Source of the DNA: Achromobacter ruhlandii
GTDB lineage: Bacteria; Pseudomonadota; Gammaproteobacteria; Burkholderiales; Burkholderiaceae_B
Assembly (NCBI RefSeq): GCF_902859695.1
Contig: NZ_CADIJL010000033.1
Span: forward strand, 1-64,000
DNA: 64,000 nucleotides
Reading direction: 5' to 3'
How positions within the stretch are numbered: the stretch's first letter is position 1; the number at the start of each line of letters is the position of its first letter. The notes beneath the pieces are model-generated. The model had not been told where the DNA came from. It worked only from the letters and a program-made list of their open reading frames with translations, and made no database searches. Both the position numbers and the translations under genes were made by a program. Below are positions 42,581 through 51,582 of this stretch, one piece after another.

Positions 42581-43564
42581 ATGGCGCGCATCCCGCTGAC
42601 AGTGGTGGGCGGTTTCCTGGGCGCCGGCAAGACCACCTTGCTGAACCACGTGCTGGCGGCCGGCCGCCGCGCCGCGGTGCTGGTCAACGATTTCGGGCCG
42701 GTGGATATCGACGCCGGCCTCTTGGCGCAGCGCGCGGACAAGGTGATCCGGCTGGCCAACGGCTGCGTCTGCTGCTCGATGGCCGGCGGCCTGGACGACG
42801 CGCTGGCGCGGGTGCTGGCATTGGACCCCGCGCCCGAATGGATCGTGATCGAGGCCAGCGGCGTGTCCGACCCCGGACGCATCGCGCAGGTGGGCCTGTC
42901 GGATCCGCTGCTGCAACTGGAGGCGGTGGTGGTGCTGGTGGACGCCAGCGGCATCCGCGACACGCTGGCCGATCCCCTGCTGGCCGATACCGCGCAACGC
43001 CAGCTGCGCGCGGCCGACCTGCTGGTGCTGAACAAGACCGACCTGCTGCCGGCGGCCGGCCTGCCGGCGCTGCGCGACTGGCTGCGGCTGCAGTCGGGCG
43101 GCGCGCCGATCGTGGCGACGCGGGAGGCGCGGGTGGAACTGGCGATGCTGGCCGGCGGCCTGCCCGAGAGCCATGCGTCCTGCGGCCCACATTGCGGCCA
43201 CGCGGCGCACGGGCCGGCGGCGGGCTTGCCGATGGATGCCGCCGGCGCGGCGCGGGCGCCGCGGGGCGACGATCACCGGCATCCCTTCCAAAGCTGGCTG
43301 TGGCCGGCGCCGGCCCTGTTGCATGCCGACCGCCTGGCCGACGCCCTGCGGCAACTCCCGCGCCATTGGTTGCGGGCCAAGGGCTGGGTGCGCACGGAAC
43401 GCCACGGATGGGTGCTGGTGCAACTGGCCGGGCGGCGGGTGCGTTTCGACACGCGCGCGGCGCGTCCGGCCGAGGTGCAGTCGCCGGGGCTGGTCTTCAT
43501 CGGCATGCGCGGCCTGACGCGGGGCGAAGAGGTCGCGGCGCGGCTGGCGCCGGCGGCGGCTTGA
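42581..43564 (+). CDS. CobW/COG0523-family GTPase
   Basis: A protein of 327 residues. GTPase motifs are Walker A GGFLGAGKTT (about 10-19), the metal-binding CVCC (about 64-67), EASGVSDPG and NKTD. A Cys/His-rich insert (CGPHCGHAAHG, about 202-212) precedes the C-terminal CobW_C domain ending near the FIGMRGL motif. COG0523 proteins act as metallochaperones, often for zinc. It starts 1 bp after the amidohydrolase stop, so it may load that metal-dependent hydrolase; this is inference from position. Confidence 0.88.
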   Translation: MARIPLTVVGGFLGAGKTTLLNHVLAAGRRAAVLVNDFGPVDIDAGLLAQRADKVIRLANGCVCCSMAGGLDDALARVLALDPAPEWIVIEASGVSDPGRIAQVGLSDPLLQLEAVVVLVDASGIRDTLADPLLADTAQRQLRAADLLVLNKTDLLPAAGLPALRDWLRLQSGGAPIVATREARVELAMLAGGLPESHASCGPHCGHAAHGPAAGLPMDAAGAARAPRGDDHRHPFQSWLWPAPALLHADRLADALRQLPRHWLRAKGWVRTERHGWVLVQLAGRRVRFDTRAARPAEVQSPGLVFIGMRGLTRGEEVAARLAPAAA

Positions 43565-43706
43565 GTCGCGGCGCCATCGTCCGCGCGGACGGCCGGCTGG
43601 TGCAAGCGATTTGCCGCGTCTGGTTCTAGACCCTGCCCGACCCCCCGCGTACCTTGGGTCCAGAGCCTGGGCGCATGTCGCGTCCGGCGATCGAGGAGGG
43701 TAGGCA

Positions 43707-44099
43707 ATGCAAAAGACCGTCACCGTGGACATGCTGGCCGAGTTCGCGGCCGCGTGGAACCGCCACGATATCGACGCCCTGATGTCCTTCATGAGCGAGG
43801 ACTGCGTCTTCGAAACGGTGGGCGGGCCCGAGCGCTGGGGCGCCCGGCACAGCGGCCGCGAGGCGGTGCGCGCGGCCTTCGCGGCGGCCTGGAAGAACTT
43901 TCCCGATGCGCAATGGAACAACGGCCGCCACTGGGTGGCGGGCGAGCGCGGCGTGTCGGAAAGCACCTTCACCGGCACGGCCGCGGACGGCTCGCGGGTC
44001 GAAGCCGACATGGTCGATGTGTTCACCTTCCAGGACGGCAAGATCCGCGTCAAGAACGCCTTCCGCAAGCAACGCCCGGCGCTGCCGGCCCGCGCCTGA
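43707..44099 (+). CDS. tauX: Putative taurine dehydrogenase small subunit (NTF2/SnoaL-like)
   Basis: A protein of 130 residues with the cone-shaped SnoaL/NTF2 fold pattern (FAAAWNRHDIDALMSFM, FETVGGPERWGARHSGREAV in parts, VDVFTFQDGKIRVKNAFRK). NTF2-like small proteins accompany the large flavin subunit in described taurine dehydrogenase (TauXY) loci. GGAGGG precedes the ATG by 7-8 bp. The next gene is a matching flavin oxidoreductase 27 bp away, and tauABC, xsc and pta are all in the window, so the TauX call is well supported by context; fold alone would not decide it. Confidence 0.72.
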   Translation: MQKTVTVDMLAEFAAAWNRHDIDALMSFMSEDCVFETVGGPERWGARHSGREAVRAAFAAAWKNFPDAQWNNGRHWVAGERGVSESTFTGTAADGSRVEADMVDVFTFQDGKIRVKNAFRKQRPALPARA

Positions 44100-44126
44100 G
44101 CCGACGCCGCCACCGGACCCCGCCCC

Positions 44127-45569
44127 ATGGATGCCGCTATGTCCTCCGATCTGCCGAATACCGCCGGCACGTTCGTCGATCCCACCAGCGCGCCGGCCGC
44201 CAGCCCGGCCGCCAGCGCCTACAACCCGACCTATGACCCGCTGGTGTCGCCTCCCGGACGCGGGCAGGAATACGCGCCCACCTACTGGGTCGCCACGGCC
44301 GGACCGCCGCCGGCGGACGATGGGCCGATCCAGGGCGACATCGAGGCCGACGTGGTCATCGTCGGCTCGGGCTTCACCGGCCTGTCGGCGGCGTTGGCGC
44401 TGGCGCGCGACTATGGCGTGCGGGCGGTGGTGCTGGAGGCCAACCGCGCCGTGTGGGGCTGCACCAGCCGCAACGGCGGGCAGGGCCAGAACGCCTCGGG
44501 GCGTCTGTATCGCTCGCAATGGATCGAGCGCTGGGGGCTGGAGACCGCCCGGCGCCTGGACGCCGAGATCCACGAGGGTTTCGACTACTGGAAGAGCCTG
44601 GTGGCGCAGATCGATTGCGATGCGCAGCCGGGCGGCCATCTCTACACTGCGCACCGCGAGAAAAAGATGGATTTCCTGCGCAACGAGGCGCGGGTGATGC
44701 GCGAGCAGTTCGGTTACGACACTCGCATGCTGACCCGCGACGAGCTGCGCGAGCGCTACGTCGATGACCACGAGGCGATGGGCGCCTTGCTCGAACCCGA
44801 CGGCATCGGCGTGCATCCGTTGAAGCTGGCCTATGGTTATATGCGGCAGGCTCGCGCGCTGGGAGTGCGGCTGCATCCGGGCAGCCCGGTGCTGGGCTGG
44901 ACCGAAGAGGGCGGCGGCTATCGCCTGCAGACCCCGGGCGGCACCGTGCGGGCCAGGCGGGTGGCGTTCGCCACCGGCGGCTACACCGCGCAGGGGGTGA
45001 ACCGGCTGCTGGACAACCGCATCATGCCGATCCTGTCCAACTCGATGGTGACGCGGGTGCTGACGCCCGACGAGCGAGCGCAGGCCGGCCTGAAGAGCAC
45101 GGTGTTCATCACCGACACCCGCACCTTGCGGTTCTACTATCGGCTGTTGCCCGATGGCCGCATGCAGATCGGCAGCCGCAGCGCGCTGCGCGGCGCCGAT
45201 GCGCAGCACCCCCGCCACCTGGCGCTGCTGCGTGACGGGCTGGCGCGCAAGTTCCCGGCGTTGCGGGGCATCGACGTGGACTACGCATGGACGGGCTGGG
45301 TCGACGTCAGCCATGACATGATGCCGCGCATCACGCAGCCCGATCCGGCGCGCCAGGTGTTCTACGCCTTCGGTTACGGCGGCAATGGCGTGGCGTTCTC
45401 GGCGCATGCGGGCCGCCGCCTGGCGCAGCGCATGATGGGGCAGGACGGGGTGAACTGGAGTTTGCCGATTTACAACACGCCGTTGCCCGGCCATCTGTTC
45501 GCGCCGTTCCGCCGCATCGGCCAGGCGCTGCTCTACCGCTGGTATTACCTGCGCGACGAGGTGCTGTAG
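44127..45569 (+). CDS. tauY: Putative taurine dehydrogenase large subunit (DadA-like FAD oxidoreductase)
   Basis: A protein of 480 residues of the DAO superfamily. After a 70-residue Ala/Pro-rich leader, VVIVGSGFTGLSAAL (about 77-91) forms the FAD Rossmann motif and CTSRNGGQGQNASG the second flavin contact. AFGYGGNGVAFSAHAGR near the C-terminus closes the site. TauY oxidatively deaminates taurine to sulfoacetaldehyde and passes electrons to the respiratory chain, so no cytoplasmic acceptor gene is expected. A related role such as gamma-glutamylputrescine oxidase is possible on fold alone; context favours TauY. An ATG at 44139 is an alternative start. Confidence 0.72.
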   Translation: MDAAMSSDLPNTAGTFVDPTSAPAASPAASAYNPTYDPLVSPPGRGQEYAPTYWVATAGPPPADDGPIQGDIEADVVIVGSGFTGLSAALALARDYGVRAVVLEANRAVWGCTSRNGGQGQNASGRLYRSQWIERWGLETARRLDAEIHEGFDYWKSLVAQIDCDAQPGGHLYTAHREKKMDFLRNEARVMREQFGYDTRMLTRDELRERYVDDHEAMGALLEPDGIGVHPLKLAYGYMRQARALGVRLHPGSPVLGWTEEGGGYRLQTPGGTVRARRVAFATGGYTAQGVNRLLDNRIMPILSNSMVTRVLTPDERAQAGLKSTVFITDTRTLRFYYRLLPDGRMQIGSRSALRGADAQHPRHLALLRDGLARKFPALRGIDVDYAWTGWVDVSHDMMPRITQPDPARQVFYAFGYGGNGVAFSAHAGRRLAQRMMGQDGVNWSLPIYNTPLPGHLFAPFRRIGQALLYRWYYLRDEVL

Positions 45570-45595
45570 CGGTGACGGCGGCGGTTCGTGTCGAC

Positions 45596-45634
45596 GCGCG
45601 CGCGGCTACCGACGGTGACGGTAGCCGCGCGCGC
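45596..45634. terminator. Strong hairpin between convergent tauY and autotransporter genes
   Basis: A perfect 15-bp stem, GCGCGCGCGGCTACC (45596-45610) and GGTAGCCGCGCGCGC (45620-45634), with a 9-nt loop. It lies between two converging genes and would be stable as RNA in both directions. No T tract follows, so termination may be through factor-dependent pausing. Confidence 0.6.
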
Positions 45635-45643
45635 CCGCTTCGC

Positions 45644-48600
45644 TCAGAACTGATAGCGCACACCGACCTGGCCGCTGTAATCGTGTTTCAGTTTGCCGGC
45701 GAAGCTGCTTTCGATCTGGCTGTATAGACGCCAGTTGGCGGACAGTCTGGCATTGAGCGACAGGTTGACCAGATAGCGGCTGTCGTCCGCGATCGGCTGG
45801 CTCAGCCGATCCCCCGCAACGCTGTTGTTCAGGATCTCGACGCTGCCCGCGCGCCGCAGGTTCTGCAGCCGGAACAGCCCGGCGGACAGGCTCAGCGCAT
45901 GTTGGTCATCCGACTGCAGGGTCACCCCGGCAGCGGCGCCGATCTTGGCATAGATCGGCGTGCTGGCATTGATCCGCACATCGACGCCGCTTTTATCGCC
46001 ATGCAGCGTGTAGGCGCTGGTGCGGCCGGTGACCACTTCGATGGAGGGTTCGATGAAGGCGCGGTCATTGAACAGGTTTTTCCGCCATCCCGCCTGCACG
46101 CTGGCCAGCAAGGTCGTGGATCGCGCACCCTGTCCGTCAATGTTCAGGTTGGCCGGAAGATGATAGGTCTGGTTGGTTCTCAAGTATTTGGCGACGACGT
46201 CGATGAAGGGGCCGTCCTCGCTGATCCAGGCGTAGTAGAGGCCGATACCGCCCGTGGTGTGTTTCTCCGACAGGCTGCCTTCGCCCTGACCGGAGCCTTG
46301 GGTGTAGCTTCCCATGACGCCGTACAACTGCTTGCCAAGCTTGCGGTCAAGACCCAGCTGCAGCGTGGTGTGTTTCAGGTGGAGTTGCTCATAGTCGGCC
46401 TGTCCGTGGCTGGTCTTGAACCACAGTCCGGCCTGTTCATTCAATTGGCGCACATCTCCCAACCGTTTGTTGAGCTGATTGGTTTCAAGCACGAAAGCGA
46501 CCCTCGGCAGGCTGGCCAGCACGCCGGTGCGGAGGATCTGCCGCCGTACCGCGGTAATCTGCTTGACGGTGTCGTCGTCCGCGGTGATGCCGGACTGCTG
46601 CAAGCGGTCGATGATGCTTTCGCGCGATTGCAGGGCGTCCAACTCGGACAGCCTCAAGGAAAATGGCGTGAATGGCGACAGGGCGCCCGAGCCGTGCCCG
46701 GCGGCGCCGGTGTCCGGCGTGGCGCCGGGCGCGGAATCCTGCGCCGGATCCTTTTCGGCGTGGGCCTCGGCGGGGCCGGTGGAGCCCGAGTCCGCCGATG
46801 GCGTGTCGGTGGGGGCGGAGGAACCCGAGTCGGCCGACGGCGTGTCGGTGGGGGCGGTGGAGCCCGAGTCCGCCGATGGCGTGTCGGTGGGGGCGGAGGA
46901 ACCCGAGTCCGCCGATGGCGTGTCGGCGGGGCCGGTGGAGCCCGAGTCCGCCGATGGCGTGTCGGTGGGGGCGGTGGAGCCCGAGTCGGCCGATGGCGTG
47001 TCGGTGGGGCCGGTGGAGCCCGAGTCGGCCGACGGCGTGTCGGTGGGGGCGGTGGAGCCCGAGTCGGCCGATGGCGTGTCGGTGGGGGCGGTGGAGCCCG
47101 AGTCGGCCGATGGCGTGTCGGTGGGGGCGAAGGAACCCGAGTCCGCCGATGGCGTGTCGGTGGGGGCGGAGGAACCCGAGTCCGCCGATGGCGTGTCGGT
47201 GGGGGCGGTGGAGCCCGAGTCGGCCGATGGCGTGTCGGCAGGGCCGGAGGAACCCGGGTCTGCGGCGCTGTCCGGCTTGGCTGGGGAGCCGGTATCGGGC
47301 GGCGGCGCGGGCTTGACGCCGGAATCGGCATCATCTGGCGATGGCGGCGCCGGCGTATCTCCGGGCGCCGCGGTCTCGCCCGGCGGCAACGCCTCCGGGA
47401 GCCTCTTGTATGCCAATTGCCAGTTTTTCTGCGTGGCCGTGCTGACGATTTCGAGGTTGGGCGCGTAGATCGTGAGCCCTTGCGTCACAGAACCGGGTTT
47501 GAAATAGCCGTCCGCGGTCGTTACGGGCGCGGTCGCCAACAGCAGGGCGCCGCTGCTGCTGGCCGGCGCGGGATCGTGAACCAGGAGCGTGAGATCCAGG
47601 TGGTTGTCGCCGCCCTGGGCCAGGGTGGTGATGACGATACTGTCGCTTTCCCCGTCTTCAGGTCGCGCGTTCAGGGCGAAGTGCACGCCGCTGGCGTTCA
47701 TGGTGTCGGTTTGCAGGGTGTGCGGCGTCCAGTCCGCCCCAGACTGGGACAGTTCCACGCGGCCCGCTGTCGGCAACTGCAGCGAATCGAACTGCCGGTC
47801 TTGCGTCAACCGCCAGGGGGCATCCTGGCGCATGCTGATGAGCCACCATTGGCGTTGGTCCGCGTCATGGCTCACCGCGAGGCCGCCCAACCATGGATTG
47901 TCGCGCGCGGGCGCATCGGCGGGGTCGGGTTTTTCGAAAGCCTGCTCCAACGTGAACAGATCGGCCCGCGTGGACCGCGGGGCGCTGAGCAACAGGGTTT
48001 CCCTGGCTTGCACGGCGGCGCTGGCTGGAGGGACGCCGAAGTCAGTCACGCGCAAACGGTTGCCGTTGCCGTTCAACTCAGTGGCGACCGTCAACTGGTC
48101 ATGCTCACCGCTATACGGGTCGACACGAAAGGCAAAGACGCTATCGGACGCGGCAACGGTGCCGGCCGTCAATGTGTAGGAGGATGTCTTCGTTGTCGCC
48201 GCCAGCGGCCGGCTCGATGCCAGCGGCGAGCCGGGATTGGCCCGCACCACGAAGGCTCGTCGCGTCAGGTCATTGTCGTCGAAGTTCAGGATCGCATTGC
48301 TGGCGCGTAGCGATTTCAGCGTCGAGTCGCCCGTAATGATCCAGCGGGAATTGTCGTTCGCCTGCAGGTTCGCCTCGGCGGCGGTCACCGCGCCGGCGTA
48401 CACGGTTTGGGGCGCCCCGGCCGCGGCCGGGGCGCCCAGCGTGATGTCGCTGGCGGTCAGGCTGGAGACATCGCTGAACGAATGGCTGCCGGGCGCCATG
48501 TGCACGCTGGCATCGCTGCCCAGCAGATTGATGCCGCGGGTGAAGTAATAAGCCGTGTGGATTTCGGTCGAGGACGGGCTCGTGGCGCTGCCGGCCAGCG

Positions 48601-51316
48601 TGAGCGCCGCGCCATTGGCCACCGCGATGGCGCCGTCGCCATACCAGCCGGCAGCCCCCCGCAGGTGCGCGCCGGGGTGCAGCGTCAAAGCGCTGGCGGT
48701 GAAGCGGCTGGATTCCGTCAGCGCGGCCTGGTCGGAGAAGACATTGATGATGCTGTCGCTGGCATCGACGGCGCCCGCGAATTTCTCGTGGATGTCCAGT
48801 GTTGAATGCTCGCTCAGGGAAACCCTGCCCTGGTAACGGCTCTTGTCGGCGTCCGTATTGGCGATGGCGGTGCCTTTCACCGGTTCCTGGGCCAATGAGC
48901 CGCCATCGTTCTTGTTCAGGTACAACTGCGGGCTGCCCAGGATGATCTGCGCGCGTTGCGCGTCAATGTCGCCCAGCAGGGTGGCGTTGCGTGACAAGCG
49001 GAAGGTGGTGTCTGTCAGCGCCAGTTTCCCGACGGCGAACTCGCGCGTTTCCCAATCCGGCTGGTCAAACGACACGGATTGCGTCCGGACGGAGTCATCC
49101 CCGAGATCGAGCAGCTTGCGCGCATCATCCGGGGTGTTGATCGCATGGATCACCGGGTGGCCCTGGAAGACCAGTTCGCCTTGCCGCTGCGTGAACGAGT
49201 TTTCGCCGAGGTCCATGCCGCCGTCGGCGATGAACACCGTTTTCGACGGGTTGGCGATGCTGACGTCGATATTGCCTTGCAGGGTTCCCGGGAAGAGGAA
49301 TTCCGTCTGTCCGGGGAAGTATTCCCGCTTGCGCTCATTGGCCTTCGCCAGCGCGAGTATTTTCGAGGTCCCCGCGTATTCCCAGTAGTCGTCGCTGGCC
49401 TGGGTGCCGTAGACCGGGACGGCGCCGAAATTGTTCTGCTTCAGGACGAAGTAGCTGAGCCCTTGTTTGTAGAGATCGCCCCGCTCTCCGGTGCCCGCCC
49501 TGACCGGCATCAGAATGTAGTCGCTTACCTCGGGCGGAGTCACGGGCGTGAGGTTGATCGTTGCGGTCGCTGTTTTCGTCGCGGTGTTGGTGATCGTGGC
49601 GCCATGGTCTTTTGCGTTGGCGTGCAGTTGATTGAACGTGATGTCGTTGCCATTGAGGTTCAGCACGCCGCCCCGGGCTCCCCATGCGATATGGTCGGGG
49701 TCGACCTGCCGGCCGTCGCCAAGCACGACTTCCGCGCGACCGCTGGACAGGGTGATGCCGTCGAACGCCTGAACGTTGTCGCTCTCGTCGGGCCGCTGCG
49801 ACAGAATCACCTTGCCATCGCCGATTTTCAGGCCGCCCGGGTTGACGCCCTTGCCTGCAATGGTCAGGGTGCCGCGGCCGATCTTGTGCAGGTTGTCGCC
49901 GGCCACGCCGTTGACGCGCCAGACCACGGTGGCGTTTTCCTTCACGTCGATGCCGCCGCCCATCCATGTCTGATCCGTCTCCGGGGAAACGATATAGCTG
50001 TCATGGAAGGTCAGCGAGCCGGCTCCCTGGTTGATGGGGTCGTGCAATGTGATTTCGCCGTGATCTGCGCCGCTTTCGGTGCGGAAGGCCAGGTTCTTGC
50101 CCGCGTCGAGCCCTTCGAAGTCGAGCGCGCTGTTGCCGTCCGCGTAGCTCAGGCCTGGCGTCTTCTTGTAGCCATGCATCAGGAACTGGCGGCCCTGCTG
50201 GGCCAGGCTGCCTGCGCCCCGGGCGCTATCGAATGACCAAAGCAACGGCCCCTTGCCATCCGCGTAGGCGACTTCCGGATCGTTATCCCTGGCGTAAACG
50301 CTATTGAGAAAGTCCATTGGCGGATGCGACCAATAGACATAGCCCGCCTCGCCGGCGGGCAATTCGATTTCTGCCGCCACGCCCGCAAGTACCCACTGCT
50401 TATGCTCGGCATCCCAGGCAAACAGGGGCGAACCGCTGTCTCCGTGTTGCACGAATGCGGGCAACAGACCATTGTCTCCCCGCGCGATCACAAAGGTGTC
50501 GTTGGACCACATCGGGGTGACGATGCCGCCTGTCGCCCATTTGTACGCGTAGCCGATCTCGTGCAGGCCGGGCGCGAGCTTGCCCGTCAAGGGATTGTGA
50601 CCATTTTCGGGATGGTCGCCGACGAACTGGATGCCCATTCCGACCCGATAGAACACGGGGAATTTCTTTTTTTCTTCCTCAGTCCAGAGATCGGGGTCGC
50701 CCAGGGAGAGCAGCGGTGTCGATGTTCGCGATACCGGAAACATGGCGATCGGCGCCGCGTCGGTCACCAGCTTGCCCAGGCGGTTGAGATCGAAATCCCA
50801 CTCCTGGGTCCAGTCCCTCTCGCGGTGGTAATCCGGGTGTATGTCTCTGCGGATCTGGGAGTAGGTCACGCCGGTAAAGCGGGTGCTGTCATGTCTGCCG
50901 TTGTGCGCTACGCCGGCGACATATTGCGGCGCGATCAGCGTTGCGATTCCGTTGTCGTCGCTGACGCTGGAAAAATCAATGAACGGGATGTCGCCGCTCA
51001 ATCGGCCGCGCAGGGCGCCAGACTTGTCATGGATGGGAACGCTCAGGGCGCCGGGCTGGAACGCGCCCTTGTTTTCGGCGAAATCCCGGTAGGTCTGGTA
51101 GGGAATGTCGATGCTTACGTAACTGGCGCCGGCGATGCCCGGTAACAGGCCGGCGAACAACAGCGGCAGGGCGGCCTTTATCTTGCCGAGCGGCGTTCTT
51201 TTGCCCGTCGGCCGGGGGGGGCCGGTTGTCGAGCCGCGCTGGCGTCCGCCGCATAACTCGGATACCGCGATCAGTTGGTGCCGATGATTGTATTTGAGCG
51301 AGTAGATCTTGTTCAT
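45644..51316 (-). CDS. SPATE-like serine protease autotransporter (peptidase S6)
   Basis: A protein of 1,890 residues. Residues 1-64 are an extended signal peptide (ESPR motif MNKIYSLKYN...LIAVSEL, then hydrophobic core ending IAGA). The S6 protease domain follows with H138 in GVAHNG, D174/D176 in EWDFDLNRL and S294 in HGDSGSPL, so the triad looks intact. A long beta-helix-type passenger runs to about 1350, then a Pro/Asp/Ser repeat linker (about 1355-1510). The last 277 residues form the barrel, ending in YQF. The junction TNQLNKRLGDVR resembles the SPATE autocleavage site, with Asn kept and the next Asn changed to Gln. No clear ribosome site precedes 51316, but the signal fixes the start. 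Third-position GC looks lower than in neighbours. Confidence 0.92.
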   Translation of the reverse strand: MNKIYSLKYNHRHQLIAVSELCGGRQRGSTTGPPRPTGKRTPLGKIKAALPLLFAGLLPGIAGASYVSIDIPYQTYRDFAENKGAFQPGALSVPIHDKSGALRGRLSGDIPFIDFSSVSDDNGIATLIAPQYVAGVAHNGRHDSTRFTGVTYSQIRRDIHPDYHRERDWTQEWDFDLNRLGKLVTDAAPIAMFPVSRTSTPLLSLGDPDLWTEEEKKKFPVFYRVGMGIQFVGDHPENGHNPLTGKLAPGLHEIGYAYKWATGGIVTPMWSNDTFVIARGDNGLLPAFVQHGDSGSPLFAWDAEHKQWVLAGVAAEIELPAGEAGYVYWSHPPMDFLNSVYARDNDPEVAYADGKGPLLWSFDSARGAGSLAQQGRQFLMHGYKKTPGLSYADGNSALDFEGLDAGKNLAFRTESGADHGEITLHDPINQGAGSLTFHDSYIVSPETDQTWMGGGIDVKENATVVWRVNGVAGDNLHKIGRGTLTIAGKGVNPGGLKIGDGKVILSQRPDESDNVQAFDGITLSSGRAEVVLGDGRQVDPDHIAWGARGGVLNLNGNDITFNQLHANAKDHGATITNTATKTATATINLTPVTPPEVSDYILMPVRAGTGERGDLYKQGLSYFVLKQNNFGAVPVYGTQASDDYWEYAGTSKILALAKANERKREYFPGQTEFLFPGTLQGNIDVSIANPSKTVFIADGGMDLGENSFTQRQGELVFQGHPVIHAINTPDDARKLLDLGDDSVRTQSVSFDQPDWETREFAVGKLALTDTTFRLSRNATLLGDIDAQRAQIILGSPQLYLNKNDGGSLAQEPVKGTAIANTDADKSRYQGRVSLSEHSTLDIHEKFAGAVDASDSIINVFSDQAALTESSRFTASALTLHPGAHLRGAAGWYGDGAIAVANGAALTLAGSATSPSSTEIHTAYYFTRGINLLGSDASVHMAPGSHSFSDVSSLTASDITLGAPAAAGAPQTVYAGAVTAAEANLQANDNSRWIITGDSTLKSLRASNAILNFDDNDLTRRAFVVRANPGSPLASSRPLAATTKTSSYTLTAGTVAASDSVFAFRVDPYSGEHDQLTVATELNGNGNRLRVTDFGVPPASAAVQARETLLLSAPRSTRADLFTLEQAFEKPDPADAPARDNPWLGGLAVSHDADQRQWWLISMRQDAPWRLTQDRQFDSLQLPTAGRVELSQSGADWTPHTLQTDTMNASGVHFALNARPEDGESDSIVITTLAQGGDNHLDLTLLVHDPAPASSSGALLLATAPVTTADGYFKPGSVTQGLTIYAPNLEIVSTATQKNWQLAYKRLPEALPPGETAAPGDTPAPPSPDDADSGVKPAPPPDTGSPAKPDSAADPGSSGPADTPSADSGSTAPTDTPSADSGSSAPTDTPSADSGSFAPTDTPSADSGSTAPTDTPSADSGSTAPTDTPSADSGSTGPTDTPSADSGSTAPTDTPSADSGSTGPADTPSADSGSSAPTDTPSADSGSTAPTDTPSADSGSSAPTDTPSADSGSTGPAEAHAEKDPAQDSAPGATPDTGAAGHGSGALSPFTPFSLRLSELDALQSRESIIDRLQQSGITADDDTVKQITAVRRQILRTGVLASLPRVAFVLETNQLNKRLGDVRQLNEQAGLWFKTSHGQADYEQLHLKHTTLQLGLDRKLGKQLYGVMGSYTQGSGQGEGSLSEKHTTGGIGLYYAWISEDGPFIDVVAKYLRTNQTYHLPANLNIDGQGARSTTLLASVQAGWRKNLFNDRAFIEPSIEVVTGRTSAYTLHGDKSGVDVRINASTPIYAKIGAAAGVTLQSDDQHALSLSAGLFRLQNLRRAGSVEILNNSVAGDRLSQPIADDSRYLVNLSLNARLSANWRLYSQIESSFAGKLKHDYSGQVGVRYQF
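46785..47252 (-). repeat. Twelve 39-bp in-frame tandem repeats in the autotransporter linker
   Basis: Exactly twelve units of 39 bp cover 468 bp and encode the 13-residue motif [TSF][AG]P[TA]DTPSADSGS. Variation is confined to the first and last positions of the xxPx stretch and to a few synonymous bases (TCCGCCGAT versus TCGGCCGAT). Because 39 is divisible by three, copy number can change without breaking the frame, lengthening or shortening the linker between passenger and barrel. Confidence 0.95.
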
Positions 51317-51478
51317 GGTGGTGGGGCGCGCACCCATTGGAACGAGGGGCTGCCATAGCGGTTTTCGAGCGATCGGGTGTCGACGCGGCCCGTGGCCGGG
51401 GCGCCATCGCGATCTCGATCGGCGGGACGGGTCGAAGCGCGCTTGGAAGCCCCCGCTTTTTCGACATCGCTGCAAAAG

Positions 51479-51504
51479 GAGCGGCCGGCGTACGCCGGCC
51501 GCTC
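51479..51504 (-). terminator. Rho-independent terminator downstream of the MocR/TauR gene
   Basis: An 11-bp perfect stem GAGCGGCCGGC / GCCGGCCGCTC with a GTAC loop. On the minus strand it is followed by CTTTTGC. It lies 79 bp after the regulator's stop and before the autotransporter gene, so the two are separate transcripts. Confidence 0.8.
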
Positions 51505-51582
51505 GTTCAGATTGAACTTGAGTTTGGGGAGTCTCGCGTTGAATCAGCCGATAAATCGGACTGCTTCCATTTCAACGCCGCA

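Noticed and set aside
46785..47252. CRISPR-like regular repeats
   Set aside because: The 39-bp units are directly adjacent with no unique spacers and lie in frame inside a protein-coding gene.
45644..51475. Autotransporter start 159 bp upstream, at 51475
   Set aside because: The extra 53 residues are Arg-rich and overlap the regulator's terminator region; the extended signal peptide begins at 51316.
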